Under the pieces are notes generated by a model. It ran no database searches, was not told where the DNA came from, and saw only the letters and a program-made list of their open reading frames with translations. Source: an uncultured Shimia sp. (lineage in GTDB: Bacteria; Pseudomonadota; Alphaproteobacteria; Rhodobacterales; Rhodobacteraceae). Taken from it: a stretch of DNA of 64,000 nt. How positions within the stretch are numbered: the first letter of the stretch is position 1; the number at the start of each line of letters is the position of its first letter. Of the stretch, positions 8,001 to 18,113 are shown piece after piece. Where the stretch lies: positions 241,361 through 305,360 of the forward strand of contig NZ_CANLRL010000004.1 of assembly GCF_947493595.1 (NCBI RefSeq), read 5' to 3'. Made by a program: the position numbers and the translations under genes.

Positions 8001-9209
8001 ATGTCTTCGTATTTAAAAGAGACCCCAACACGAGACGGCTTTTTTGGCGAGTATGGCGGTGCGCAATTGCCGCCTGTGCTTGAGCCGCACTTCAAAGAAA
8101 TCGCCGAAGCTTATGATAAGATTTCAAAATCCGCGGATTACATCCGTGATCTGCGCTATATCCGGAAGCATTTCCAAGGGCGTCCGACCCCGGTTTCTTA
8201 CCTGAAAAATCTATCGGAGATTTTCGGTGGCGCGCAGATTTACGCAAAGCGCGAAGACCTGAACCACACCGGTGCGCACAAACTAAACCACTGTATGGCG
8301 GAAGGTTTGCTGGCCAAACACATGGGCAAAACCAAGCTGATGGCGGAAACCGGTGCGGGGCAGCACGGTGTGGCGCTGGCGACGGCGGCGGCGTATTTTG
8401 GCATGGAATGCGAGATCCACATGGGGGAGATCGACATTGCCAAAGAGGCGCCCAATGTGACGCGCATGAAGCTTTTGGGGGCCGAAGTGGTGCCTGTGGG
8501 CTTTGGTGGGCGCTCGCTCAAAGAAGCGGTGGACAGTGCGTTTGAAAGTTATGTACCACAGGCAGACACCGCACTGTTTGCGATTGGCTCTGTGGTGGGG
8601 CCGCACCCGTTCCCGATGATGGTGCGAGACTTCCAGCACATTGTCGGCATTGAAGCGCGCGAACAGTTTCTGGAGATGACCGGCAACCTGCCGGATATGG
8701 TTGTGGCCTGTGTGGGCGGTGGGTCCAATGCGATGGGCATGTTTGCTGGCTTCATCGAGGACAAGGACGTGGCGCTTTATGGCGTGGAGCCATTGGGAAC
8801 GTCTTCAAAGTTGGGCGAGCATGCCGCGACGATCACCTATGGTGAGGACGGGGACATTCACGGGTTCCGCACTATGCTTCTGAAAGACGAGAACGGCGAG
8901 CCTGCGCCGGTGCACACGGTTGCGTCCGGGTTGGATTATCCGGGTGTGGGGCCAGAGCACGCGCATTTGTACCGCACAGGGCGGGCCAACTATACGGCGG
9001 CAAACGACAAAGAGGCTTTGGATGCGTTTTACAAGCTGAGCCGTCACGAGGGCATCATTCCGGCGCTGGAAAGCGCACATGCGGTGGCCTTTGCTATGCG
9101 GGAAGCGGCCAACAACCCTGGCAAATCAATCCTGCTCAACCTGTCTGGCCGGGGTGATAAAGATATCGACTATGTGACCGAGACCTACGGGTTCAGCGTC
9201 GATAACTGA
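8001..9209 (+). CDS. Stand-alone tryptophan synthase beta-like PLP enzyme
   Basis: 402 aa, clearly of the TrpB fold. K94 in [14 protein letters not shown] is the expected PLP lysine. E116 in AETGAGQHG matches the catalytic glutamate of Trp[18 protein letters not shown], the glycine-rich [10 protein letters not shown] phosphate loop and the C-terminal SGRGDKDID are conserved. It departs from housekeeping TrpB at the N-terminus, where [19 protein letters not shown] replaces the usual GGxFVPETLM block, and within the region after K94. Neither trpA nor trpF is adjacent, whereas many relatives keep trpF-trpB-trpA together. It could be the main TrpB, or a paralogue acting on free indole or another nucleophile. 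The symbol trpB is withheld for that reason. Confidence 0.8.
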   Translation: MSSYLKETPTRDGFFGEYGGAQLPPVLEPHFKEIAEAYDKISKSADYIRDLRYIRKHFQGRPTPVSYLKNLSEIFGGAQIYAKREDLNHTGAHKLNHCMAEGLLAKHMGKTKLMAETGAGQHGVALATAAAYFGMECEIHMGEIDIAKEAPNVTRMKLLGAEVVPVGFGGRSLKEAVDSAFESYVPQADTALFAIGSVVGPHPFPMMVRDFQHIVGIEAREQFLEMTGNLPDMVVACVGGGSNAMGMFAGFIEDKDVALYGVEPLGTSSKLGEHAATITYGEDGDIHGFRTMLLKDENGEPAPVHTVASGLDYPGVGPEHAHLYRTGRANYTAANDKEALDAFYKLSRHEGIIPALESAHAVAFAMREAANNPGKSILLNLSGRGDKDIDYVTETYGFSVDN

Positions 9210-9226
9210 TCATTTGTCCTAGGTAG

Positions 9227-9265
9227 AAAAAGACAGCGCCCGAGGGAGACACCGGGCGCTGTTTT
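9227..9265. terminator. Bidirectional terminator between the trpB-like gene and pepT
   Basis: A 10 bp stem (ACAGCGCCCG / CGGGCGCTGT) with a 10 base loop is flanked by AAAAA on the left and TTTT on the right. It can therefore end transcription of both convergent genes. Confidence 0.85.
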
Positions 9266-9266
9266 G

Positions 9267-10511
9267 TCATTTGGCGGCAATTTGTACGAGGTTGGAAATC
9301 ATGCGTGTGGCGCTGGCCATGTCTTGCACAGAAACCCATTCCAGAGGGCCGTGAATTTCCATCATGCCGGTGTAGAGATTGGGGCAGGGCACACCCAATT
9401 CAGTCAGGCGGGAGCCATCGGTGCCACCGCGGATTGGCACGGAGGCTGGCTCAAAGCCTTCGGTGCGGATGGCCTCGCGGGCGAGGTCTACCGGGGTCAT
9501 GTCGTTTTCGAGCCAATAGCGCATGTTGCGGTATTGTTTGCTGATCTCACAGGCCACTTTGGAGCCGGGGAAGTCACCTTCGGCTTTGGCACAGGCGGCT
9601 TTCAGTCGGGTGGCCTGCGCCTCTAGGTCGTCCATTTCGAAGGCGCGTAGGATGAAGCGTAGGACAACTTCGCTGCTGCCGCCTTCCTGCGCGTAGACAT
9701 GGGTGAAGCTCTCGCGGCCAGAGGTGGTTTCGGGCGTGGTGCCGGGCTCGTCGAGATCAGAGACAATTTGCGCGGCCACATGCAGGGCGTTGGTCATCTT
9801 ATCTTTGGCATATCCGGGATGCGCAGAGGTGCCGGTGATGGTGACCACAGCGCCGTCGGCGGAGAAGGTTTCATACTCCATGGTGCCGCGTTTGGCGCCG
9901 TCCAGCGTATAGGCGAAGTCCACACCAAAATCGGCGGGTAGGTCGGCATGCACGCCTTTGCCAATTTCCTCGTCAGGGGTGAAGGCAATGCGGACTTTGC
10001 CGTGTTTCAGGCCCGGTGTGGTCAGCAGGTGCTCGGCCATGGTCATGATGATCGCAACGCCGGCTTTGTCGTCGGCGCCCAGCAAGGTGAGGCCGGAGGC
10101 GGTGATGATGTCCTCGCCTTCTTTGCCTGCGAGGTAAGCAGACGTCGATGGGCTCAGCACCAGATCCGGGTTGTCCGGGTAGGTGATGTCGCAGCCGTCC
10201 CAGTTGGCAATCACGCGGGGTTTCACGCCGGTGGCGTTGAACTGTGGTGCGGTGTCGACATGGGCGCAGAAGCCGATGGTTGGCGCATTTTCGACTGTGG
10301 CAGGCACGGTGGCGAGGACCACACCGTAACGGGTCAGTTCCACGTCTGAGGCACCGATGCGCTCGAGTTCCGCGACCAGATGGCGGGAGACGTTGAGCTG
10401 GATGTCGGTGGACGGGATGCTGGTGGAATGTTCGTCGGATTGGCTGTCGATGGCACAGTATGCGACCAGTCGGTTTGTGAGTTGTTGGTCAAAACTTGTC
10501 TTGTCGCTCAT
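9267..10511 (-). CDS. pepT: Peptidase T (tripeptide aminopeptidase)
   Basis: 414 aa, a cytosolic M20-family zinc peptidase that removes the N-terminal residue of tripeptides. The metal and catalytic motifs appear in order: FCAHVDTAP, LLGADDKAG, FTPDEEIGKG, and near the C-terminus PIRGGTDGSRL and NLYTG. The ATG at 10511 is chosen because GAGG lies six bases upstream; an in-frame GTG 27 bases earlier lacks a ribosome site. It is a single-gene unit convergent with the trpB-like gene. Confidence 0.92.
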   Translation of the reverse strand: MSDKTSFDQQLTNRLVAYCAIDSQSDEHSTSIPSTDIQLNVSRHLVAELERIGASDVELTRYGVVLATVPATVENAPTIGFCAHVDTAPQFNATGVKPRVIANWDGCDITYPDNPDLVLSPSTSAYLAGKEGEDIITASGLTLLGADDKAGVAIIMTMAEHLLTTPGLKHGKVRIAFTPDEEIGKGVHADLPADFGVDFAYTLDGAKRGTMEYETFSADGAVVTITGTSAHPGYAKDKMTNALHVAAQIVSDLDEPGTTPETTSGRESFTHVYAQEGGSSEVVLRFILRAFEMDDLEAQATRLKAACAKAEGDFPGSKVACEISKQYRNMRYWLENDMTPVDLAREAIRTEGFEPASVPIRGGTDGSRLTELGVPCPNLYTGMMEIHGPLEWVSVQDMASATRMISNLVQIAAK

Positions 10512-10599
10512 GTCGGGCCTCGCTGAATGATCGTTCACTAGTGCAAGACATTGGGAGAAGTTTACGCTGGTGTAAAGATGGGCAGGGGGTGGTGCGCCA

Positions 10600-10628
10600 C
10601 AAAAAAGAGGCCGCTAAATAGCGACCTC
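10600..10628 (-). terminator. Terminator downstream of ssb
   Basis: Read on the minus strand, a 10 bp stem with one mismatch (GAGGTCGCTA / TAGCGGCCTC) is followed by TTTTTT, starting 22 bases after the ssb stop codon. Confidence 0.85.
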
Positions 10629-10650
10629 TGAAATACACTGTGTCTGTGAC

Positions 10651-11187
10651 TTAGAACGGGATTTCGTCGTCCATGTCACGGCTTGGCGCTGGACCGCCTT
10701 GGTTGCCGCCACCACCGCCACCGAAGTTGCCGCCGCCGCCGCCTTGATCGTAACCGCCGCCGTAGCCGCCGCCACCTTGGTCATAGCCGCCGCTGCTGCC
10801 GCCGCCAAAGCCACCGCCGCCGTCACCGCCGCCGGAGCGGCCATCGAGCATGGTCAGCACGCCGTCAAAGCCCTGCAGTACCACTTCGGTGGAGTAGCGG
10901 TCCTGACCTGATTGGTCCTGCCACTTTCGGGTTTGCAATTTGCCTTCCACGTAGACCTTGGAGCCTTTGCGCAGGTATTGCTCAGCAATGCGCACCAAGC
11001 CTTCTTGGAAAATAGCCACGGAGTGCCATTCGGTGCGTTCTTTACGCTCGCCAGTGTTGCGGTCTTTCCAAGTCTCGGAGGTGGCGATGCGCAGGTTGCA
11101 CACTTTGCCGCCGTTCTGGAAGGAGCGCACCTCGGGGTCGCGCCCCAGGTTGCCAATAAGGATTACTTTGTTCACCGATCCGGCCAT
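10651..11187 (-). CDS. ssb: Single-stranded DNA-binding protein
   Basis: 178 aa. An OB-fold domain (about 1-110: [17 protein letters not shown], then [21 protein letters not shown]) is followed by a glycine-rich linker (about 115-165) with repeated [15 protein letters not shown] units. The acidic tip DDEIPF recruits replication and repair proteins. The protein binds ssDNA as a tetramer. The low-complexity linker makes this stretch of DNA highly repetitive (GCCGCC tracts on the plus strand), and frames read across it on the opposite strand are artefacts. It is a single-gene unit with its own terminator. Confidence 0.96.
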   Translation of the reverse strand: MAGSVNKVILIGNLGRDPEVRSFQNGGKVCNLRIATSETWKDRNTGERKERTEWHSVAIFQEGLVRIAEQYLRKGSKVYVEGKLQTRKWQDQSGQDRYSTEVVLQGFDGVLTMLDGRSGGGDGGGGFGGGSSGGYDQGGGGYGGGYDQGGGGGNFGGGGGGNQGGPAPSRDMDDEIPF

Positions 11188-11414
11188 GCGCCTATGTCTC
11201 CCACGGATTCTTTCTCTGGATTTGGGGCACCATACACCACTGCGGGGGATGAATGGGAAGCGGTTTCTCCAATAGCAAAGGCGGAAACTTGTGGATAACC
11301 TGAGGTGGGAAAGACGCGGGGCGCGCGGGATTTTGCCAAGCGGCGCTCTACGGTCTGGAAAAATCCCTGCAATTTGATTAAGAAGACGGCAAAAGCAGGG
11401 TGGAGCAGGCGCAT

Positions 11415-11999
11415 ATGGCGCGCAGGATTTTGGGACTGGTGATTGGATTGGCCTTGGTTTCTGGGCCAGTGGCGGCGCAAAGCCTGTCGACCAAATCCAA
11501 TGCGCGGTTGTTTAAGAACCAGACAAAAGTGCTCGATGGGCGGGCGTCTGAGCAATATCGCAACTCTGTACGCCTCAAGCCGAAGCCGATTTACACGCCT
11601 TCCAAGTGGGGCAACGGCAGCTATCAAGGTAAATACCGAGGGCCGTATCTTGCGATGGCGCAGGAGGCGGCATTGTTGCATGGCGTGCCGGTGGACTTGT
11701 TCCTGAAGCTGGTGCAGCAGGAAAGCAATTGGAATGCTACAGCCAAGTCCCACAAAGGGGCTTTGGGGTTGGCGCAGTTGATGCCTCAGACCGCGCGGTT
11801 GTTGAGGGTGGATCCGATGGATCCGCAACAGAACCTGGAAGGCGGCGCCCGCTATCTTAAGCAGCAGTACCAAAAATTTGGCAGCTGGCGCTTGGCTTTG
11901 GCGGCCTATAACGCTGGGCCGGGGGCGGTGGAGAAATACGGCGGTGTGCCGCCGTATGCGGAGACACGCAACTATGTGCGGGTTATCTGGGGCGGGTAA
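11415..11999 (+). CDS. Lytic transglycosylase (SLT domain)
   Basis: 194 aa with a signal peptide ending near AQS (about residue 22). The C-terminal half is a compact goose-lysozyme-like SLT domain: catalytic E103 in [18 protein letters not shown] (118-127) and [10 protein letters not shown] (163-172). Such enzymes cleave peptidoglycan glycan strands to 1,6-anhydro-muropeptides in the periplasm. The ATG at 11415 follows GGAG and is preferred to the GTG at 11400. The gene is monocistronic, between ssb and a convergent AraC regulator. The residues between the signal peptide and the SLT domain are a basic linker without a recognisable domain. Confidence 0.88.
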   Translation: MARRILGLVIGLALVSGPVAAQSLSTKSNARLFKNQTKVLDGRASEQYRNSVRLKPKPIYTPSKWGNGSYQGKYRGPYLAMAQEAALLHGVPVDLFLKLVQQESNWNATAKSHKGALGLAQLMPQTARLLRVDPMDPQQNLEGGARYLKQQYQKFGSWRLALAAYNAGPGAVEKYGGVPPYAETRNYVRVIWGG

Positions 12000-12020
12000 G
12001 CCCTTTTAATTTCAGGTAAA

Positions 12021-12941
12021 TTACCGGGTGCGGGCCTGTTTACGCACCTGACTTGGCGCAGCACCAAAGTGCTGTTGGCAGAAGCGCGTGAAATAGGCGG
12101 CACTGCCAAATCCAAGGGAATCGGCGACACGGTTGATGGGCAGGTCACTGTCCAGCAGCAGGCTGCGCGCCCGGTGTTGGGTCATTTGCGAGAGCATTTC
12201 GGCTGCTGTGAGACCTGCCGCTTGACGGCAAACACGGGTCAGGTGCGTCGGGGTGATGTCGAGCTGATCGGCGTACCAGGCCATTGGCTGACCGCTTGTG
12301 TATTCGGCCGCAAGGATGTCACAGAAGCGGCGCACAATGCGTTCTGAGGCACGGGTTGGCGGCGGTGGGCCAGCCTCTTGCAGGTCCCGGCGCAATGCAA
12401 CGGAGAGCAAGCGGGCATGGGCATTCAAGGCCTCGGCCATAAAGGGGCGCTTGTCGTGTAATTCGCGGCGCAGAGCGTCCAGGATGGCAGTGAATTCGGC
12501 TTGTTCGGTTCCGTCCTGCAATCTCAGATGTTGGGCACGGTCGGGCAGGGTCACGCGGCCGTCATCCGGGATCAACATGGCCAAGCCCTGAACCTGCAAC
12601 CCAAGTTCAAAGGAGAGCAGTTTGCCAGCGGGGACAAAAATCGCATTATGGGCGCCAAAACCCCGGCGCAGACCATGCAACAACACGCGTCCCTGGCCAC
12701 GGGTGGTCCACAATAAGATGTGGTGCGCGCGCACATGTAATTGCTCAAGCATCCACGGCGCGCCTTTGGTCAGGCCAGCAAGAGTTTCGACACGAATTTG
12801 CGGTAAAGGCTGATCTGCTGCAACGGGGCGCGGTGGAGGTGGCGCAGCCACAGGTGCTGCAGGCTTGTGCGCCACTCCAGACATGCCGCCCATGCCTGGT
12901 TTGGTCATAAATGACGGGATATGTAAATTTTTATCGGTCAT
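12021..12941 (-). CDS. AraC family transcriptional regulator
   Basis: 306 aa from the ATG at 12941. Residues 1-45 are a Pro/Ala-rich unstructured leader (PAAPVAAPPPPRPVA). A cupin-like sensing domain follows (VRAHHILLWTTRGQG, then FVPAGKLLSFEL). The C-terminal domain holds the double helix-turn-helix of AraC/XylS proteins: WYADQLDITPTHLTRVCRQ, then INRVADSLGFGSAAYFTRFCQQHFGAAPSQVR. The inducer and target are unknown; no catabolic genes flank it. Its PobR-like architecture could suit an aromatic acid ligand, but that is only analogy. The start is uncertain because no clear ribosome site precedes any candidate. Confidence 0.85.
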   Translation of the reverse strand: MTDKNLHIPSFMTKPGMGGMSGVAHKPAAPVAAPPPPRPVAADQPLPQIRVETLAGLTKGAPWMLEQLHVRAHHILLWTTRGQGRVLLHGLRRGFGAHNAIFVPAGKLLSFELGLQVQGLAMLIPDDGRVTLPDRAQHLRLQDGTEQAEFTAILDALRRELHDKRPFMAEALNAHARLLSVALRRDLQEAGPPPPTRASERIVRRFCDILAAEYTSGQPMAWYADQLDITPTHLTRVCRQAAGLTAAEMLSQMTQHRARSLLLDSDLPINRVADSLGFGSAAYFTRFCQQHFGAAPSQVRKQARTR

Positions 12942-13028
12942 CTTGTCGAAGATTAAGCGCGGGATGTGCGATTCGAGCAAGTGAAGACTTGTAGTCCCGC
13001 CGTGCCGATTGGCGAAAATTCGCGGAAA

Positions 13029-13910
13029 TTAGATGTCTACCGGCGTGTGGTGATGCCAGGTTTTCATTTTTGAGCGGAACCATGTGCGTTGACGTTTGGC
13101 AAATTGTCGGGTGGCAATTGTGGCGCGCTCGCGGGCGGTTTCCAGATCAATGTCTCCGCGCAGGTGCGCGACGAGTTCAGGGGCTCCAATGGCTTTGGCG
13201 GAGAGGTGTGCCGGGTCAAATGTCGCGAGGTTTGCTTGTGCCTCGTCCAATGCGCCGTGGTCCAACATCAAGTCAAACCGCTGGGCAATCCGCGCATTGA
13301 GCCAGTCTTTGGGCACGTCAAAAACAATCGGTAGTGTGTCTGACAGTGGCAACAGAGGGGGCGGCGTGTTGTCTTGCCAATCGGCCATCGCGCGGCCTGT
13401 GGCGGTGAGAACTTCCCAAGCGCGTTGCACACGCATCGGGTTTTGCGTGTCGATCCGGGCCTTGGTTTCTGGGTCTAATTCTGCAAGCAGGGCTTTGAAG
13501 CCCTCGGCCGCAACGCGGGCGTTTGCGCGTGCGCGCAGCTCCGGTGGCGTGGCGGGGATGTCAGCGAGACCTTGGGTGAGTGCGGAAAAATACAGGCCGG
13601 TGCCACCAACTATGATGGGGCGGGGACCGTTGGTCAGAAGCGGCGCCACCTCACGCAGCCAATGGCCTACCGAGTATTCAGCGTCATAGGGAACATGACC
13701 ATAGAGGTGGTGAGGGGCTGCGGCTTCGTCCTTTGCAGAGGGGCGCGCCGTTAGCACGCGCCAATTGTCAAACACCTGAATTGCATCGGCATTGATGATC
13801 ACGCCGCCCTGTTGCGCGGCAATCTCCAAAGCGAGCGCACTTTTGCCGCTGGCTGTGGGGCCTGCGATCAATACGGGTTGATCAGAGGCGATGGGCGGCA
13901 GTTGTGACAT
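13029..13910 (-). CDS. miaA: tRNA dimethylallyltransferase
   Basis: 293 aa. It transfers a dimethylallyl group to N6 of A37 in tRNAs that read codons starting with U. The P-loop is GPTASGKS (17-24), and [13 protein letters not shown] is the second signature. The catalytic block, usually D-S-x-Q-V-Y, here reads [11 protein letters not shown]: the Asp is kept, but Ser and Tyr are replaced by Ala and Phe. The C-terminal [12 protein letters not shown] tail is typical. It is divergent from pyrH with about 120 bases between the starts. Confidence 0.93.
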   Translation of the reverse strand: MSQLPPIASDQPVLIAGPTASGKSALALEIAAQQGGVIINADAIQVFDNWRVLTARPSAKDEAAAPHHLYGHVPYDAEYSVGHWLREVAPLLTNGPRPIIVGGTGLYFSALTQGLADIPATPPELRARANARVAAEGFKALLAELDPETKARIDTQNPMRVQRAWEVLTATGRAMADWQDNTPPPLLPLSDTLPIVFDVPKDWLNARIAQRFDLMLDHGALDEAQANLATFDPAHLSAKAIGAPELVAHLRGDIDLETARERATIATRQFAKRQRTWFRSKMKTWHHHTPVDI

Positions 13911-14029
13911 GCGGGTGACCTGACTTTGCGCTTACTTTTGTCGGTTATCCTCAACTCTCGCATTGAACCTGCGGGCGTTTTCCGACATTTTGCGTCCAAT
14001 CCTAAAACGATGCGCAGATGGAGTGCAAC

Positions 14030-14764
14030 ATGAGCGACGACACCGTCCCCGCCGACGCCACCTTTAACCGTGTGATGTTGAAAATTTCGGGGGAGGCGTT
14101 GATGGGAGACCAGGGCTATGGCCTGCACCCGCCGACAATTGCGCGTCTCGCCAAAGAGGTGAAATCTGTTCACGACATGGGCGTGGAGATTTGCATGGTG
14201 ATTGGTGGCGGCAACGTGTTCCGTGGCCTATCCGGTGCAGCGCAAGGCATGGAGCGCACCACAGCGGACTATATGGGTATGTTGGCGACGGTGATGAATG
14301 CGCTGGCGATGCAGAGTGCGTTGGAAGAGCTGGGTGTGTTTACCCGTGTGATCAGCGCGATTCGCATGGATGAGGTGGCTGAGCCGTACATTCGTCGTCG
14401 TGCTGTGCGGCACCTTGAGAAGAAACGCGTGTGTATTTTTGCTGCCGGAACCGGCAACCCGTATTTCACCACGGACACTGCCGCGACCCTGCGGGCCAAT
14501 GAGATGGCGTGCGAAGCGATCTTTATGGGCAAAAACGGTGTGGATGGCATCTATGACAAGGATCCAGCCGAGCATGATGACGCGGTGCGTTATGATGAAA
14601 TCACCTATGACGAGGTGCTGGCGAAACGTCTGCGGGTGATGGATGCAAGTGCAATTGCCTTGGCGCGGGACAACAACCTGCCGCTGATTGTGTTCCCTCT
14701 GGATGAGCCAGGCGGCTTCAAAGGCATTCTCGCAGGTCGGGGCACCTATACAAAGGTTGTCTGA
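14030..14764 (+). CDS. pyrH: UMP kinase
   Basis: 244 aa. It makes UDP from UMP and ATP. Family blocks are [21 protein letters not shown], the [15 protein letters not shown] stretch, and [16 protein letters not shown]. The ATG at 14030 has GGAG six bases upstream, and an ATG at 14018 is less suitable. This is the first gene of the pyrH-frr-uppS-cdsA-dxr-rseP-bamA envelope block, with the same order as in many proteobacteria. Confidence 0.96.
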   Translation: MSDDTVPADATFNRVMLKISGEALMGDQGYGLHPPTIARLAKEVKSVHDMGVEICMVIGGGNVFRGLSGAAQGMERTTADYMGMLATVMNALAMQSALEELGVFTRVISAIRMDEVAEPYIRRRAVRHLEKKRVCIFAAGTGNPYFTTDTAATLRANEMACEAIFMGKNGVDGIYDKDPAEHDDAVRYDEITYDEVLAKRLRVMDASAIALARDNNLPLIVFPLDEPGGFKGILAGRGTYTKVV

Positions 14765-14861
14765 TCCCGTTAAGGTGATCGAGACAGCGTGACGCGGGGC
14801 CAAATGCCCTGCAACGCGCGAAAAAGACAAAAGAAAACAGACAGAAGAAGAGAGCAATCTC

Positions 14862-15425
14862 ATGTCCGAAGAGTTTGAACTTGATACCGACGATCTGGCA
14901 CGCCGTATGGATGGTGCAATGGGTGCGTTGAAAACTGAATTTGCCTCGCTGCGTACCGGCCGCGCCTCAGCCAACATGCTGGAGCCGGTGATGGTGGATG
15001 CCTATGGATCGCGCACACCGATCAACCAGGTGGGCACCGTGAACGTGCCTGAGCCGCGTATGGTGACCATCAATGTGTGGGACAAATCATTGGTGAGCGC
15101 GGTTGAGAAGGCGATCATGAACTCCGGTCTGGGCATCAACCCACAGACCAACGGCACCATCGTAATGTTGCCAATTCCGGAGCTGAACGAAGAACGCCGC
15201 ACCGAGCTGGCGCGCGTGGCTGCGCAATATGCCGAACATGCCCGTGTTTCGATCCGCAACTTGCGTCGGGATGGCATGGATCAGATCAAAAAGGGCAAGG
15301 CGGACGGCCTGTCTGAGGATGATCAGAAGCTTTGGGAAGCGGAAGTTCAGGAAATGACTGACCGTTATATCAAGCAAATCGACGGCGCGCTTGAGAACAA
15401 GCAATCCGAGATCATGCAGGTCTGA
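14862..15425 (+). CDS. frr: Ribosome recycling factor
   Basis: 187 aa, the usual length. It splits post-termination ribosomes together with EF-G. Typical blocks are [48 protein letters not shown] and [17 protein letters not shown]. It lies 97 bases after pyrH and five bases before uppS, so it is probably cotranscribed with uppS. Confidence 0.97.
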   Translation: MSEEFELDTDDLARRMDGAMGALKTEFASLRTGRASANMLEPVMVDAYGSRTPINQVGTVNVPEPRMVTINVWDKSLVSAVEKAIMNSGLGINPQTNGTIVMLPIPELNEERRTELARVAAQYAEHARVSIRNLRRDGMDQIKKGKADGLSEDDQKLWEAEVQEMTDRYIKQIDGALENKQSEIMQV

Positions 15426-15430
15426 ACAAC

Positions 15431-16153
15431 ATGGGTGACGAGATTCCCGCGACCGGCCCTCGGCATGTGGCCATTATCATGGATGGCAACGGCCGGTGGG
15501 CGCAGGCACGCGGTCGCCCGCGGTTATTTGGGCACCACGCCGGGGCCAAGCGCGTCAAAGAGATTGTGCGCGCTTGCAAACCCTTGGGTGTGGAGTATTT
15601 GACGATTTTTGGGTTCTCGACCGAGAACTGGAAGCGCACGCAGGCGGAAGTTGCGGGCTTGATGAGCCTTTTTCGCCAGTACATCCGCAAGGAAGCCCGT
15701 GGGCTGAAGGCGGAAGGGGTGAGGGTGCGGTTTATCGGCGACCGTCCGCGTTTGGACGAAAAGCTGCGCGCCTTAATGGATGAATTGGAGGAGCTCACCG
15801 CCGAAAATGATGGTGTGAATCTTACAATTGCGTTGAATTATGGTGGCCGGGATGAAGTGGCGCGCGCCACACAGCGGTTGGCGCAGGACGTAGCAAATGG
15901 CTCGTTGGCTCCGGAAGATGTGAACGAAGAGACCTTGCCAAAGTATCTCGATACACATGTGTTGCCGGATCCTGATTTGGTCATTCGCACAAGTGGCGAA
16001 GCGCGGATTTCCAATTTCCTACTGTGGCAATCGGCGTATGCGGAATATGAGTTTATTGACACGTTGTGGCCGGATTTCTCGAAAGAGGAATTCCGCAAAT
16101 TGGTGGACGCTTATGCGCGACGGGATCGTCGTTTTGGCGCGGTGACAGTGTGA
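15431..16153 (+). CDS. uppS: Undecaprenyl diphosphate synthase (cis-prenyltransferase)
   Basis: 240 aa. It condenses isopentenyl diphosphate onto farnesyl diphosphate to give the C55 lipid carrier for peptidoglycan and polysaccharides. The catalytic block MDGNGRWAQARG contains D18. GHHAGAKRVKEIV, GFSTENWKR and the C-terminal RTSGEARISNFLLWQSAYAE follow in the expected order. Its TGA is overlapped by the GTG of cdsA. Confidence 0.96.
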   Translation: MGDEIPATGPRHVAIIMDGNGRWAQARGRPRLFGHHAGAKRVKEIVRACKPLGVEYLTIFGFSTENWKRTQAEVAGLMSLFRQYIRKEARGLKAEGVRVRFIGDRPRLDEKLRALMDELEELTAENDGVNLTIALNYGGRDEVARATQRLAQDVANGSLAPEDVNEETLPKYLDTHVLPDPDLVIRTSGEARISNFLLWQSAYAEYEFIDTLWPDFSKEEFRKLVDAYARRDRRFGAVTV

Positions 16154-16923
16154 GTAGTGCTGCGGGTAAGTGGGGCGATTTGTTGCCCCGGACTCTGTCA
16201 GCAGTGGTGCTGCTTGGCGTGGGTGGATTGGCGATCTGGCAAGGTGGGTTTTTGTTCCACGAATTTGTGGTGATCATTTGCGGCGGCATGGTCTGGGAGT
16301 TGACTCGGATGCTGTCCGGCGGTGACCAGAAGGTGTCGCTTTCCATGGGGGCACTGGCGGCTGTTGTGCTCTTTCTGACCGACTTTGTTCCTGGCCAGGC
16401 GATCTTGCCAATGTTGTTGGCCGTGCCCTTGGCTGGCGCCGGGCAACTTAAGAAAGATCGTGGAATCTACGTAGCTTATGCGGCGGGGCTGATGTTGGCT
16501 TGCTATGGCTTGATTGTCCTGCGCGACGTGCGAGGGGCTTATTGGGTCATGTGGTTGGTATCAGTCGTGGTGGCCACGGATGTGGCTGGCTACTTTGCCG
16601 GTCGGGTGTTTGGTGGTCCGAAGTTCTGGCCCAAAGTGAGCCCCAAAAAGACATGGTCCGGCACGATGGCCGGCTGGGTGGCTGCGGCCTGTGTGGGGAT
16701 GGTTTTTGGTGGCACGCCATTGATTATTCTGTCGGTGCTGACTTCCTTTGCCTCGCAGATGGGCGATGCAGCCGAGAGCGCAATCAAGCGCCACACCGGC
16801 ATCAAGGACAGTTCGAACCTTATTCCTGGTCATGGCGGCTTGCTTGACCGGTTTGATGCGATGTTGGGCGCGGCGCTTTTGGTGCTGGTGCTGGGTGCCG
16901 TATTGGGGCTGCCTGCGACATGA
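16150..16923 (+). CDS. cdsA: Phosphatidate cytidylyltransferase
   Basis: 257 aa with about seven to eight membrane segments. It makes CDP-diacylglycerol from phosphatidic acid and CTP. The family signature sits near the C-terminus: SAIKRHTGIKDS, then IPGHGGLLDRFDAM. The start is the GTG at 16150, which overlaps the uppS stop as GTGA; a longer in-frame extension would lie wholly inside uppS. The gene ends in an ATGA junction with dxr. Confidence 0.93.
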   Translation: MSSAAGKWGDLLPRTLSAVVLLGVGGLAIWQGGFLFHEFVVIICGGMVWELTRMLSGGDQKVSLSMGALAAVVLFLTDFVPGQAILPMLLAVPLAGAGQLKKDRGIYVAYAAGLMLACYGLIVLRDVRGAYWVMWLVSVVVATDVAGYFAGRVFGGPKFWPKVSPKKTWSGTMAGWVAAACVGMVFGGTPLIILSVLTSFASQMGDAAESAIKRHTGIKDSSNLIPGHGGLLDRFDAMLGAALLVLVLGAVLGLPAT

Positions 16924-18089
16924 GAAAAATCTCCATTTTTGGTGCAACCGGGTCGATTGGACAAAACACCATTGACCTGATCCGACGCGATCCCGACAGC
17001 TATGATGTGGTGGCGTTGAGCGGGGGGCAGAACATTGCCCAACTGGCGGCAGACGCGCGTGAGCTGAAGGCGGATGTCGCGGTGACGGCGGATGAGGCGC
17101 GGCTCGATGAGCTGCGCGCCGAATTGGCCGGCAGTGGCGTTGAAGCGGCTGCAGGTTCGACTGCGATCCGCGAGGCGGCGGCGCGGCCTGCGGATTGGGT
17201 GATGAGTGCCATTGTCGGCGCGGCGGGGCTGGCACCGGGTTTGGTGGCGCTGGAGCAAGGCGCGACATTGGCGTTGGCCAACAAGGAATCGCTTGTCACA
17301 GCGGGTCAGTTGATCATGGGCACCGCTGCGACGCACAAGGCGCGTATCCTGCCGGTAGACAGCGAGCATTCGGCGATCTTTCAAGGCCTGATTGGCGAAG
17401 ATATGGCTGCGGTGGAACGGATTATCATCACCGCCAGTGGCGGTGCGTTCCGCGATTGGACGCTGGAAGACATGGCGCGCGCCACGCCGGAGCAGGCCAG
17501 CAGCCATCCCAATTGGAACATGGGGCAGCGGATCACGGTAGACAGCGCCTCGATGTTCAATAAGGCGCTGGAGGTCATTGAGACCAAAGAGTTTTTTGGC
17601 TGCGCACATGAGCAGATCGAGGTGTTGGTGCATCCGGAATCTTTGGTGCATGCCTTGGTCGGGTTCAATGACGGCGCGTTGATGGCCCATGTCGGCCCGC
17701 CGGATATGCGCCACGCGATTGGCTTTGCGTTGCACTGGCCGGAGCGCAAGACGCTGCCGGTGGAGCGGTTGGACCTCGCCAAGATTGGATCGTTGCATTT
17801 TCGCGCGCCGGATTTCCAACGCTATCCGGCGCTGCGGTTGGCACATGAGGTGCTGGAACTGGGCGGGCACGCAGGCGCGATTTTCAACGCGGCGAAAGAG
17901 CGCGCGCTGGATGGGTTCCTTGCACATCATATTGGGTTTTTGCAGATGGCGGAGGTGGTCGAAGAGGTTTTGACACAGCTTTCTCCATCACATTGCCGCA
18001 AGAATGCCGAAATGACCCTTGATACGGTGCTGGAAACCGACCATCTGGCCCGCAAGACGGCCGATCAGGTCATGCAAAAATTGGCGTAA
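16920..18089 (+). CDS. dxr: 1-deoxy-D-xylulose 5-phosphate reductoisomerase
   Basis: 389 aa. It converts DXP to MEP with NADPH, the committed step of the non-mevalonate isoprenoid pathway that feeds UppS. The NADPH-binding motif is GATGSIGQN (8-16). The metal and substrate motifs are LPVDSEHSAIFQ, ITASGGAFRD, MGQRITVDSASMFNKALE and LVHPESLVHALV. It starts inside the cdsA stop codon (ATGA). Confidence 0.96.
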   Translation: MRKISIFGATGSIGQNTIDLIRRDPDSYDVVALSGGQNIAQLAADARELKADVAVTADEARLDELRAELAGSGVEAAAGSTAIREAAARPADWVMSAIVGAAGLAPGLVALEQGATLALANKESLVTAGQLIMGTAATHKARILPVDSEHSAIFQGLIGEDMAAVERIIITASGGAFRDWTLEDMARATPEQASSHPNWNMGQRITVDSASMFNKALEVIETKEFFGCAHEQIEVLVHPESLVHALVGFNDGALMAHVGPPDMRHAIGFALHWPERKTLPVERLDLAKIGSLHFRAPDFQRYPALRLAHEVLELGGHAGAIFNAAKERALDGFLAHHIGFLQMAEVVEEVLTQLSPSHCRKNAEMTLDTVLETDHLARKTADQVMQKLA

Positions 18090-18113
18090 CGCCCCAGAAA
18101 GAGGACGACCCCT

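Noticed and set aside
10614..10911. Reading frames rich in Ala, Val and Arg across the ssb linker
   Set aside because: They are produced by the GGC/GGT glycine codon repeats of ssb read in other frames.
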